Below, one piece after another: positions 16,837 to 24,194 of a stretch of DNA of 64,000 bases; within the stretch, counting starts at the first letter, position 1; each line of letters begins with the position of its first letter. The notes beneath the pieces were generated by a model. It was not told where the DNA came from. It was given only the letters and a program-made list of their open reading frames with translations, and ran no database searches. The stretch is taken from positions 237,476 through 301,475 of the forward strand of contig NZ_LMOP01000008.1 in assembly GCF_001423585.1 (NCBI RefSeq), written 5' to 3'. This DNA comes from Xanthomonas sp. Leaf148 (lineage in GTDB: Bacteria; Pseudomonadota; Gammaproteobacteria; Xanthomonadales; Xanthomonadaceae). The translations under genes and the position numbers were made by a program.

Positions 16837-17283
16837 ATGCCCACCAGCAGCCGTTTCGCCGTCGCCACCCATATCCTGACTGCGCTTGCAGTGGGCGATG
16901 GCACGCCGATGCGTTCGGAGGACCTGGCGTATTCGGCCAATACCGGTGCTGTGGTCATCCGTGGCCTGCTGTCGCGCCTCAGCGATGCGGGGCTGACGCG
17001 TTCGCAACTTGGCGCCGGCGGTGGCGCGATGCTGGCCAAACCGGCCAAGCAGATCAAACTGCTCGATGTCTATGCGGCGGTGGAGGATACGGAGCTGTTT
17101 GCGGTGCATCGGACGCCGCCCTGCAAGAGTTGTGCGGTGGGCGGTAACATCCTGGCAGCGCTTGAACCGACATTGACCCGAGCTCGCAGAGCACTTGAAG
17201 GCGAACTCGGAAAAACCACCATCGCAGATGTGGCCACCGACGTCGCTCGGTTGGGAAACTTCTCGATCCCTCTGGTCTGGTAA
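16837..17283 (+). CDS. Rrf2 family transcriptional regulator
   Basis: A 148-residue Rrf2-type winged helix regulator (RFAVATHILTALAVGDGTPMRSEDLAYSANTGAVVIRGLL). The C-terminal half has C96-K-S-C99, a CxxC pair that could sense redox state or an electrophile; it lacks the three-cysteine Fe-S cluster site of IscR or NsrR. YwnA-like Rrf2 proteins of this shape repress neighbouring NAD(P)-dependent reductases, which fits the reductase gene 148 bp downstream. The upstream 125 bp is AT-rich and probably holds its promoter. Confidence 0.85.
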   Translation: MPTSSRFAVATHILTALAVGDGTPMRSEDLAYSANTGAVVIRGLLSRLSDAGLTRSQLGAGGGAMLAKPAKQIKLLDVYAAVEDTELFAVHRTPPCKSCAVGGNILAALEPTLTRARRALEGELGKTTIADVATDVARLGNFSIPLVW

Positions 17284-17431
17284 TTTTTTAGCTTAAATGT
17301 CGATAAGTCGACGACACACACATATATATCGATAGGTCACGTCGACATCAGAGCCGCCAGTGTTTTGGGGTGCTGGCAACCTCTCTCACTTTAGAACCCC
17401 TCAACTTCAATCACATCAACAGGAATAGATC

Positions 17432-18076
17432 ATGAGCATCGGCATTATTGGTTCTGGCGCGCTTGGCGCCAACGTGGCACGTGCACTCGCCAAGAAAGGG
17501 ATTGCAGCATCGATTTCAAACAGCCGTGGACCGGCTTCGCTCGCTGCGCTGGTCGATGAGCTTGGTCCCTCGATTACTGCGGTTACCGCTGCCGAAGCGG
17601 CGAGCGCCGACATCGTGATCGCCGCGGTACGCTGGGTCGATGCCGAGAAAGTCATGACCGGCCTGCCAGCGTGGAATGGGCGCATCGTGATCGATGGCAC
17701 CAATCCGGTGGAGTTTATCGACCCGGCTTCTGCGGACGCCAACGATCCCAGCAATCCACTGGCGGCCTACGGCATCAAGGCCGTGGATCTGGCGGGCAAG
17801 CATTCGAGCGAGGTGTTCAAGCACTTCGTGCCAGGGGCGAGGGTTGTCAAAGCGTTCAATCACCTCGACGTCAACGTCCTGGCCGAACCTGAAGTAGCCG
17901 GCGGCAAGCGCGTGCTGTTCTATTCAGGGGACGACGCTGCCGCTAAGGCCGAGGTACACGCGCTCATCGACGCGATGGGCTTTGCGCCGGTCGACCTCGG
18001 ATCACTCGATGTCGGCGGGACGCTTGCATCGCTGCCTTTCGGCTCGCTCTCTGCACAGAACTTCGTAAAGCTTTAA
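17432..18076 (+). CDS. NADPH-dependent F420 reductase-like oxidoreductase
   Basis: A 214-residue protein with an N-terminal Rossmann fold (GIIGSGALGANVARAL, with S31-x-x in the second strand suggesting NADP) and a short C-terminal domain, matching the NADP-F420 reductase/coenzyme F420-dependent NADP oxidoreductase superfamily. Xanthomonads are not known to make F420, so the substrate is probably another small molecule. It follows the Rrf2 regulator. The 148-bp gap between them contains GTCGATAAGTCGAC (17299-17312) and a further GTCGAC at 17341, possible operator halves. Confidence 0.82.
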   Translation: MSIGIIGSGALGANVARALAKKGIAASISNSRGPASLAALVDELGPSITAVTAAEAASADIVIAAVRWVDAEKVMTGLPAWNGRIVIDGTNPVEFIDPASADANDPSNPLAAYGIKAVDLAGKHSSEVFKHFVPGARVVKAFNHLDVNVLAEPEVAGGKRVLFYSGDDAAAKAEVHALIDAMGFAPVDLGSLDVGGTLASLPFGSLSAQNFVKL

Positions 18077-18099
18077 TCACAAGGCGCCAGGTTGCGGGT

Positions 18100-18135
18100 G
18101 GATGGAACCTCTGTTCCATCCATCCGTACTGTTTT
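18100..18135 (+). terminator. probable Rho-independent terminator
   Basis: A 9-bp stem GGATGGAAC-CTCT-GTTCCATCC lies 24 bp after the reductase stop codon, with TTTT about ten bases beyond the stem. It directly precedes repeat copy C. Confidence 0.6.
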
Positions 18136-18146
18136 GCAACCGATGA

Positions 18147-18318
18147 AGAGTGGCTAACACCACGTAGCGAGCAGTCGTCAGGTGGGTGTGGACGGCGCGC
18201 TCAGAACCGGCGTGTACGCGTGGACCGTGCCGCACCGAGCACCGAGCACCGAGCACCGAGCACCGAGCACCGGCCGCGCCCGCCTGGTGGTGAGTACAGT
18301 CGTTTTTTTAGCTGCGCT
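18147..18318 (+). repeat. dispersed inverted-repeat element, copy C, with 7-bp array
   Basis: Same family as copy A, beginning AGAGTGGCTAACAC and ending TTTAGCTGCGCT. The interior carries GTCGTCAGGTGGGTGTGGACG. A 7-bp unit ACCGAGC is repeated five times at 18234-18268, expanding this copy by about 28 bp relative to copy A, which has the unit only about twice. Confidence 0.85.
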
Positions 18319-18650
18319 AAAGTCAAAGCGGGAATGCTCAAGCCTCTGGTCGCTAGGCGCGCGTCTTGCCACGAAGGTGCGCAGTGCTGCGCTTCGCTCT
18401 TTCCAACACCTTAGCCAGCGCTCGCTGATGGCGCAGTGCTGGCATGCGATGCACACAATAAGCGGCATCTCAGTGCACGAGTAACACCATCTTGGCCAAT
18501 TCACCTCTATACGCGGCACGGATAGGAGGCGAATGATCGCTCCATATCGTGTGCGCTATGTCTTATGCGTACCGACTTGGAGTGTCGCTACAGCGGCATC
18601 CGCAACGATGACGGATCAACCTACGCATCCGCTCCACATCGGTGTAAAGG
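18319..18650. other. intergenic stretch without a supported gene
   Basis: No coding frame here has family-like features on either strand. The region after repeat copy C reads as unique sequence with mixed composition. It may include decayed coding sequence. Confidence 0.4.
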
Positions 18651-18653
18651 ATG

Positions 18654-18705
18654 CTTGACACGCCCCAAATCTGCGCGCACTCTGCGTGTCAAGGGAACTT
18701 GACAC
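18654..18705. promoter_or_regulatory. CTTGACAC operator cluster upstream of the XRE pair
   Basis: Three copies of the 8-mer CTTGACAC are present: forward at 18654, inverted at 18686, forward at 18698. The last two form a palindrome GTGTCAAG-GGAA-CTTGACAC (18686-18705), and the first two form a wider 10-bp inverted repeat. They lie about 150 bp upstream of the membrane protein/XRE operon, consistent with autoregulation by the XRE repressor. Each forward copy also contains a TTGACA -35 hexamer. Confidence 0.6.
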
Positions 18706-18850
18706 AGGGGTGTGGGGTGAACAGCAGCGCAAACATGTCGCCGGTGCACGCATTGCCTTGCAGTGCTGTGATGCTCAAGGAATCTGCTTGTACTGCCATG
18801 CAGTGCACAGCGATCCACGCGCAGGCGTCCACGACATCGCTGGGCGCACG

Positions 18851-19438
18851 ATGAGCGCCAAGACAGTGGCGCTGCGTGTACTGCCGGTCTGCAGCGTTGT
18901 CCTGATTCTGCTGGGTGCCTTGCGGCGCTGGCTGCCATGGCAGGTGAGCGATTACGCCCAGGGGCTGCTGATCGGCGTCGGCCTGGGCGGCTGGCTGGTG
19001 GCGCTGATGCTGCACGTCTCGTGCGGCAGCTTTCGCGACAGTGCGCCGCCTGCGTTGGTCCGCCGATATCACACGGAGCTCGCGCCGCCGATGCTGGCCT
19101 ACGTCGTGGTCATGCTGTGCTGGCGGCATCTGCTGGCCAGTGTGGACGCCAACTGGATGCGTGTGCTGATTGCGCTGCTGCCTGCCTTGCTGCTGATGTT
19201 CGTGGTCCGTGCGGTGGCGCGTTTTGTACATGATTCGGATGAAATGCAACGCCGCATCGAGCTGGAATCGATCGCCATTGCCGCGGGTCTGGTGAGCCTG
19301 GCGTACATGACCGCCGGCTTCCTGCAATCGGCGCAGCTGATCGCGGTGCCGGCAGCGGCGGCGATGATCTGGGTGTTTCCGGTGCTGTGCATCACCTATG
19401 GCTTCACCAAGGCCATCAATGCACGCCGCTATCAATGA
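18851..19438 (+). CDS. multi-pass membrane protein paired with an XRE regulator
   Basis: A 195-residue hydrophobic protein with about six predicted helices (for example LPVCSVVLILLGALRRW, YAQGLLIGVGLGGWLVALML, MRVLIALLPALLLMFVVRAVARF). The loop VHDSDEMQRRIELESIAIA recurs in small membrane proteins encoded next to YozG-like XRE regulators. The function is unknown. I chose the ATG at 18851 because the protein starts its first helix there. Its stop overlaps the start of the XRE gene by an ATGA, so the two are translationally coupled. Confidence 0.78.
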   Translation: MSAKTVALRVLPVCSVVLILLGALRRWLPWQVSDYAQGLLIGVGLGGWLVALMLHVSCGSFRDSAPPALVRRYHTELAPPMLAYVVVMLCWRHLLASVDANWMRVLIALLPALLLMFVVRAVARFVHDSDEMQRRIELESIAIAAGLVSLAYMTAGFLQSAQLIAVPAAAAMIWVFPVLCITYGFTKAINARRYQ

Positions 19439-19635
19439 AGAGTCGGGTACGTGCATTGCGCGAAGCCAGCGGCTGGTCGCAAGGCGAGTTGGCCGAGCAG
19501 CTGGGCGTGTCGCGGCAAACCATCAATGCGCTGGAGACCGGCAAGTACGATCCCAGCCTGCCATTGGCGTTTCGCATCGCACGCTTGTTCGGCGAACCGA
19601 TCGAGCACGTGTTTCTGTATGACGATGATCAGTAG
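19435..19635 (+). CDS. XRE family transcriptional regulator (YozG-like)
   Basis: A 66-residue protein that is essentially one helix-turn-helix domain of the Cro/CI type (RVRALREASGWSQGELAEQL, then GVSRQTINALETGKYDPSL). A short C-terminal segment (LFGEPIEHVFLYDD) is typical of YozG-type regulators. The ATG overlaps the preceding stop. It probably represses its own operon through the palindrome at 18686-18705. The small size and membrane-protein partner are a recurring pair in bacteria. Confidence 0.9.
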   Translation: MKSRVRALREASGWSQGELAEQLGVSRQTINALETGKYDPSLPLAFRIARLFGEPIEHVFLYDDDQ

Positions 19636-19690
19636 TTGCGGTGGTCACAACCGACCGTCGGCAACGTCAGGGAATGGGCACTAGGAGAGG

Positions 19691-21274
19691 ATGGACATGC
19701 TGAAGCAACTGAATGTGGCCGCCGCCATGCTGGCCGCGCTGCTGGCCGCAGGATGCCAACGCGCAGAGATGCCTGCTGCAGGCAACGCCGGCGCATCCGG
19801 GCCGGGCAAAACGCAGCCGGGCGCTGCAAACACGCATCAAGACACTACGGCCGGCAATCGCTATGGCAGCCTGCAATTTGCACCGTGTACGCTGAGTTCC
19901 GGCAGCGCGGCGGGCAATATCGAAGCGCAGTGCGCACAGCTGAAAGTGCCGGAAAACCCGGCGGCACCACATGGGCGCATGCTCGACTTGAAGATCGCCT
20001 GGCTGGAGAGTAACGCCGGTGCGGGCAGCACGCCGGACCCGGTGTTCTTCATTGCCGGCGGCCCAGGCCAGTCGGCCACGCAGGTGGCTGCAATCGTGGA
20101 CATGGGCTTGCGCGAGGTGCGCAAACAGCGCGATCTTTTTCTGGTCGATCAGCGCGGCACCGGTGGATCGCATCCGCTGCAATGCCGCGATGGCGCCGGC
20201 AAGCCTTTGGAGATGCCAGGTGGCGCCGCCGCCAGCGTGACACAGCTCACCGACTATGCGCGGCAGTGCGCGGACGGCTTGCGCAACGACGCCGACCCGC
20301 GCTACTTCACGACGACCGAGGCCATCGCCGATCTGGATGCGGTACGCGCGGCCTTGGGCGTGCAGCAGCTCAATCTGATCGGCGGCTCCTACGGCACGCG
20401 CGTGGCGCAGCAGTACGCGATGCATTACCCGCAGCACACCCGCAGCGTGGTGCTCGATGGCGTGGCACCCAACGATCTGGTGATCGGCGGCGAGTTTGCG
20501 CGCACCTTCGAAGATGCGATTGCGCTGCAGGCCAAGCAATGCGCGTCCACGCCTGCATGCGCCAAACGCTTCACGGTCGATACCCGCACCCAGCTGCGGC
20601 AGGTGGTCGAGCGTTTGCGCCAGGCGCCGGTGGCAGTGGACTACCGCGACCCGCGCACCGGCGCGCTGCGCCACGAACAGGTGACCGCCGATACGGTGGT
20701 GGGGCTGGCGTTTGGATTTTCGTATGCACCGGAAACCGCCTCCCTGCTGCCGCTGGTGCTGGACGAAGCCGCCGAAGGCCGCTATGCGTCGTTGATGGCG
20801 TTGGCGCAGATGAGTGCGTCGGACATGTCCGATCAGATGAATCGCGCAATGCAATGGTCGGTGTTGTGCAGCGAGGATGCCGGGCGTTACCGCGCACCCA
20901 CGGACAAGGACGCCACGCTGCTGGGCAATGAGGTGGCCGAGATGTTCTTCGCCCCGTGCAAGGTCTGGCCCGCAAAACCGGCACCGGCCGATGCAGCCAA
21001 GCCGTTCACATCGACGCTGCCGGTGCTGCTGCTGTCCGGCGAGCTCGATCCGGTGACACCGCCGCGCTACGCGCAACGTGTTTTGCAGGGTCTGCCCAAC
21101 GGCCGCCACATCATCGCGCCGGGGCAGGGGCATGGCGTGTTCCGGCTCGGCTGCATGCCCAAGGTGCTGAGCCAGTTTCTGCAGACCACCGACGCCAAGG
21201 CGCTGGATGCCAGCTGCGTGGCCAGCCTCAACAACGTGCCAGCGTTCACCTCGTTCAACGGATGGGAACCATGA
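19691..21274 (+). CDS. lipoprotein alpha/beta-hydrolase (TAP-like aminopeptidase)
   Basis: A 527-residue alpha/beta-hydrolase of the prolyl/tripeptidyl aminopeptidase type (peptidase S33 with a TAP-like C-terminal domain). The N-terminus MLAALLAAGC22 is a lipobox, so it should be a lipoprotein. The oxyanion-hole segment FIAGGPGQSAT and the triad S233 (GGSYGTR), D453 (SGELDPVTP) and H481 (GQGHGVF) are all present. The ABC exporter genes follow 31 bp downstream on the same strand and may be co-transcribed. The peptide substrate is unknown. Confidence 0.88.
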   Translation: MDMLKQLNVAAAMLAALLAAGCQRAEMPAAGNAGASGPGKTQPGAANTHQDTTAGNRYGSLQFAPCTLSSGSAAGNIEAQCAQLKVPENPAAPHGRMLDLKIAWLESNAGAGSTPDPVFFIAGGPGQSATQVAAIVDMGLREVRKQRDLFLVDQRGTGGSHPLQCRDGAGKPLEMPGGAAASVTQLTDYARQCADGLRNDADPRYFTTTEAIADLDAVRAALGVQQLNLIGGSYGTRVAQQYAMHYPQHTRSVVLDGVAPNDLVIGGEFARTFEDAIALQAKQCASTPACAKRFTVDTRTQLRQVVERLRQAPVAVDYRDPRTGALRHEQVTADTVVGLAFGFSYAPETASLLPLVLDEAAEGRYASLMALAQMSASDMSDQMNRAMQWSVLCSEDAGRYRAPTDKDATLLGNEVAEMFFAPCKVWPAKPAPADAAKPFTSTLPVLLLSGELDPVTPPRYAQRVLQGLPNGRHIIAPGQGHGVFRLGCMPKVLSQFLQTTDAKALDASCVASLNNVPAFTSFNGWEP

Positions 21275-21305
21275 GCCGCATCGACCACGCCACGGAGGCG
21301 CACGC

Positions 21306-22052
21306 ATGATCGTCGTCGAGAATCTGCACAAATCGTTCAAGACCAAAACCGGTCTGGTCAATGCGGTCGATGGAGTCAGTTTCAGCGCCGCCGACGGCCA
21401 GATCACCGGCTTGCTCGGCCCCAATGGCGCCGGCAAGACCACCACCTTGCGCATGCTCTACACCTTGATGTCGCCGGACCAGGGGCGCGTCACCGTGGAT
21501 GGCGTGGACGCCGCGCACGACCCGGTCACGGTACGCCGTGCGCTGGGCGTGTTGCCGGATGCGCGCGGCGTTTACAAGCGCTTGAGCGCACGCGAGAACA
21601 TCGCCTATTTCGGCGAATTGCACGGCATGTCGCGCAGCCAGATCGCCGAGCGCACGCGCGTGTTGTCCAGCGCATTGGACATGGACGATATTCTCGATCG
21701 CCAGACCGAAGGCTTCAGCCAGGGCCAGCGCACCAAGACCGCGATTGCACGCGCGCTGGTGCACGACCCGCGCAATGTGATTCTGGACGAGCCCACCAAT
21801 GGCCTGGACGTGATGACCACGCGCGCGATGCGTGGCTTCCTGCAGCAGCTGCGTGCGGAAGGGCGCTGCGTGATCTTTTCCAGTCACATCATGCAAGAGG
21901 TGGCGGCGCTGTGCGATCGCATTGTCATCATCGCCAAGGGCACGGTGGTGGCGTCCGGCAGCGCCGACGAACTGCGTGCCGCCACCGGTGAAGACAACCT
22001 GGAAGACGCCTTCGTCAAGTCGATCGGCTCGGAAGAAGGACTGCACGCATGA
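21306..22052 (+). CDS. natA: ABC transporter ATP-binding protein (NatA-like)
   Basis: A 248-residue ATPase with Walker A LLGPNGAGKTTT, signature FSQGQRTKTAIARALV (a Q replaces the second S of LSGGQ, as in NatA relatives) and Walker B NVILDEPTNGLDV. It is partnered with the permease that overlaps its stop by ATGA. The length and the short C-terminus fit NatA, the ATPase of a Na+-export type ABC-2 system. The symbol is given by similarity of layout; the transported ion or molecule is not proven. Confidence 0.85.
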   Translation: MIVVENLHKSFKTKTGLVNAVDGVSFSAADGQITGLLGPNGAGKTTTLRMLYTLMSPDQGRVTVDGVDAAHDPVTVRRALGVLPDARGVYKRLSARENIAYFGELHGMSRSQIAERTRVLSSALDMDDILDRQTEGFSQGQRTKTAIARALVHDPRNVILDEPTNGLDVMTTRAMRGFLQQLRAEGRCVIFSSHIMQEVAALCDRIVIIAKGTVVASGSADELRAATGEDNLEDAFVKSIGSEEGLHA

Positions 22053-23242
22053 GCAAGCGCTCCCTGTTGGCCACGTGGTGGACGGTGCTGCGCAAGGAAC
22101 TGCGCGACATCTCGCGCGACCGCCGCACCCTGGCATTGGCGTTGCTGCTGTCGCCATTGCTGTATCCGATCCTGATCCTGGGCATGGGCGCCTTGAGCGA
22201 AAGCCGCGTGCGCACACAGATCGACAAGCCGTTGGACATCCCCACGCTCGGCCGCGAACACGCACCTAATCTGGTGCGGTTTCTCGCCGCGCAGGGACTC
22301 AACGCCGTGGATGCGCCAGCCGACCTGACGACGGCCATTCGCAACCAGGATGTGGACGTGGCGCTGCGCATCAGCGACAGCTATGCCGACGATTGGCGCG
22401 AAGGCCGTCCGGCGCTGGTGGAAATCATCAAGGACAGCACCCGCCGCGAGGCCGACGTGCCCAGCCTGCGCTTGCAGGCAGCATTGAGCGGCTACAACCA
22501 GCAGGTCGGCGCATTGCGTCTATTGGCGCGTGGCATCGATGCGCAGGTGAGCCGGCCACTGGAAATCGCCGCGCAGGACCTGGCCACTGCCGAAGCCAAG
22601 CGCGGGCAAATGATGGCGATGCTGTTGCCGGTGCTGCTGGTGATCACCTCGTTCCTGGGCGGCGCGTCGTTGATTCTGGACGCCACCGCCGGCGAGCGTG
22701 AGCGGCAGTCGCTGGAACCGCTGCTGGCAACGCCGGCACCACGCAGTGCGATTGTCAGCGGCAAGATCGCCGCCGCCTGCGTGATCGGCATGGTGTCGTT
22801 GTTGCTGACCTTGCTGGCCTTCAAGTTGAGCGCGCAGTTGTCCTCGTCCAATCTTGGGCGCCAGCTCAATGTGGGTTTCGTGCCGATGCTGCAGATGCTC
22901 TTCATCTTGGTGCCGATGCTGTTTGTCGGCACCTCGCTACTGACCTATCTGGCCGCCGCGGCCAAAAGCATGAAGGAAGCGCAGGCGCACATGACCTGGT
23001 TGCTGCTGCTGCCGATGCTGCCCGGCTACGCATTGATGGCGTATCCGCTGAAGACGCAGCTATGGCATTTTGCGGTGCCGTTTTTGGCGCAGAACCAGAT
23101 GTTGCTCAAGGTGATCCGCCACGAAACCATCAACGCGCAGACCTGGGCGGTGTATCTGCTGGCCGGCTTCGGCGTGGCTGGGCTGTTGTGGTATGCGGCG
23201 GTACGTCGTTATCACCAGGAGCGCTTGGCGATTTCGGGATAA
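22049..23242 (+). CDS. natB: ABC-2 transporter permease (NatB-like)
   Basis: A 397-residue permease with one N-terminal helix (LALALLLSPLLYPILILGMGA), a ~140-residue extracytoplasmic domain and about five C-terminal helices. The N-terminal WWTVLRKELRDISRDRRTL and the later DATAGERERQSLEPLLATPAPRS are hallmarks of NatB/ABC-2 family permeases. It overlaps the NatA-like gene and forms the exporter with it. The upstream lipoprotein peptidase may be functionally linked. Confidence 0.87.
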   Translation: MSKRSLLATWWTVLRKELRDISRDRRTLALALLLSPLLYPILILGMGALSESRVRTQIDKPLDIPTLGREHAPNLVRFLAAQGLNAVDAPADLTTAIRNQDVDVALRISDSYADDWREGRPALVEIIKDSTRREADVPSLRLQAALSGYNQQVGALRLLARGIDAQVSRPLEIAAQDLATAEAKRGQMMAMLLPVLLVITSFLGGASLILDATAGERERQSLEPLLATPAPRSAIVSGKIAAACVIGMVSLLLTLLAFKLSAQLSSSNLGRQLNVGFVPMLQMLFILVPMLFVGTSLLTYLAAAAKSMKEAQAHMTWLLLLPMLPGYALMAYPLKTQLWHFAVPFLAQNQMLLKVIRHETINAQTWAVYLLAGFGVAGLLWYAAVRRYHQERLAISG

Positions 23243-23297
23243 GTGGCTCGACAAGCGTGCAATGGCAGCGATGGTTTGCGCGTCGTGCGTTTGGCTT

Positions 23298-23441
23298 AGA
23301 GCGGCCAATACAACTACGGCGTGACCACCAGGCGGGCACGGCCAGTGCCTTGAATCGGCATAGGCTAGTCGCACACTCCGGTTATGGGCGGGCCGTCCGC
23401 ACCCGCCTGACGGCTGTTCGTTACGGTTTGTTGGTCGCTCT
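23298..23441 (-). repeat. dispersed inverted-repeat element, copy D
   Basis: The ends AGAGCGGCCAATACAAC and GGTTTGTTGGTCGCTCT are imperfect inverted repeats. The reverse complement contains GCCGTCAGGCGGGTGCGGACGG and GCCCGCCTGGTGGT, colinear with copies A and C, so this copy is inverted. It lies just past the permease gene. Confidence 0.8.
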
Positions 23442-23561
23442 TGGTGCGTCGTGCGTAGCGAGTGGATGACGGGACGCACATGATGGCGAACGACTGGCTG
23501 TTCGGTGGGCATGGTTGGTGGGGTTGCTGATCGGCTGGCCGCTGCGTGGATTTGGTGACAC

Positions 23562-23600
23562 CGTACCCTCACCCCAACCCCTCTCCCGACGGGAGAGGGG
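23562..23600 (-). repeat. REP-like palindromic unit (CCTCACCCC type)
   Basis: CCGTACCCTCACCCCAACC is followed by the inverted repeat CCTCTCCCGACGGGAGAGG. The same unit in the opposite orientation is at 33116-33154. Confidence 0.8.
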
Positions 23601-23656
23601 CATGCGCGGTCACGTGATCGGTGGCTTGCGATGGCAGGCGCGGCGTTTCTGATCGA

Positions 23657-23838
23657 GCCAAGCAGTTTCCTTCTGTCATCGAAAGGAGCTGCTTCGTTCT
23701 CACATTGAACGAAGCAGCTCTCTTCTCCCATCGCACGAAGCAGCTCTCTTCTCACACAAAGCCAAGCAGCTCCCTTCTCACACAAAGCCAGGCAGCTCTC
23801 TTCTCACACAAAGCCAAGCAGCTCCCTTCTCCCATCGG
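23657..23838. repeat. 26-bp tandem repeat, about 7 copies
   Basis: The core CAGCTC recurs at 23715, 23741, 23767, 23793 and 23819 with an exact 26-bp period; two more degenerate units precede them at about 23663 and 23689. The unit is roughly CAGCTCYCTTCTCACACAAAGCCAAG-like, and the array ends directly in a REP-like hairpin. It is probably variable in length between strains. Confidence 0.88.
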
Positions 23839-23870
23839 GAGAAGGTGGCGCGTAGCGCCGGATGAGGGTA
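23826..23870 (+). repeat. REP-like palindromic unit
   Basis: CTTCTCCCATCGGGAGAAG is followed by GTGGCGCGTAGCGCCGGATGA. It is the same type as the inverted unit at 2507-2554. Confidence 0.75.
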
Positions 23871-23948
23871 CGGCCAGCACGCCCCAGTAACACTCTCGAT
23901 GAGTGACGTCGCTGTCGCACATCCACGTGCAGCCACGCATGCTCCACA

Positions 23949-23982
23949 ACGCAAAAGCCCGCATCGCTGCGGGCTTTTGCGT
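23949..23982. terminator. Rho-independent terminator
   Basis: A 14-bp perfect stem, ACGCAAAAGCCCGC and its complement, has a 6-nt loop and A/T-rich stem ends, so it can act in both directions. The nearest gene ending here is the TonB-domain gene on the minus strand (24195), about 210 bp away. The 23983-24194 stretch shows no supportable gene. Confidence 0.75.
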
Positions 23983-24194
23983 TTCCAATAGTTGTTGCGT
24001 CAATCAGCAGCGGCGAAGTGCGGAAGCGCACGCCGGTTGCAGTCCTAGACGCCTTTGATCCCGGTGCGGGCGATCTCCGATCCCGCAACGTCCCGTGCCG
24101 ATACCGGCGCGCTCCTAGTGCAGCGTGCCGGTATCGAGGGGCGTGGGATCCAGGGTGGCGTCGACAAGCAGCGACGCCCTCCCCCATCAGTGCC

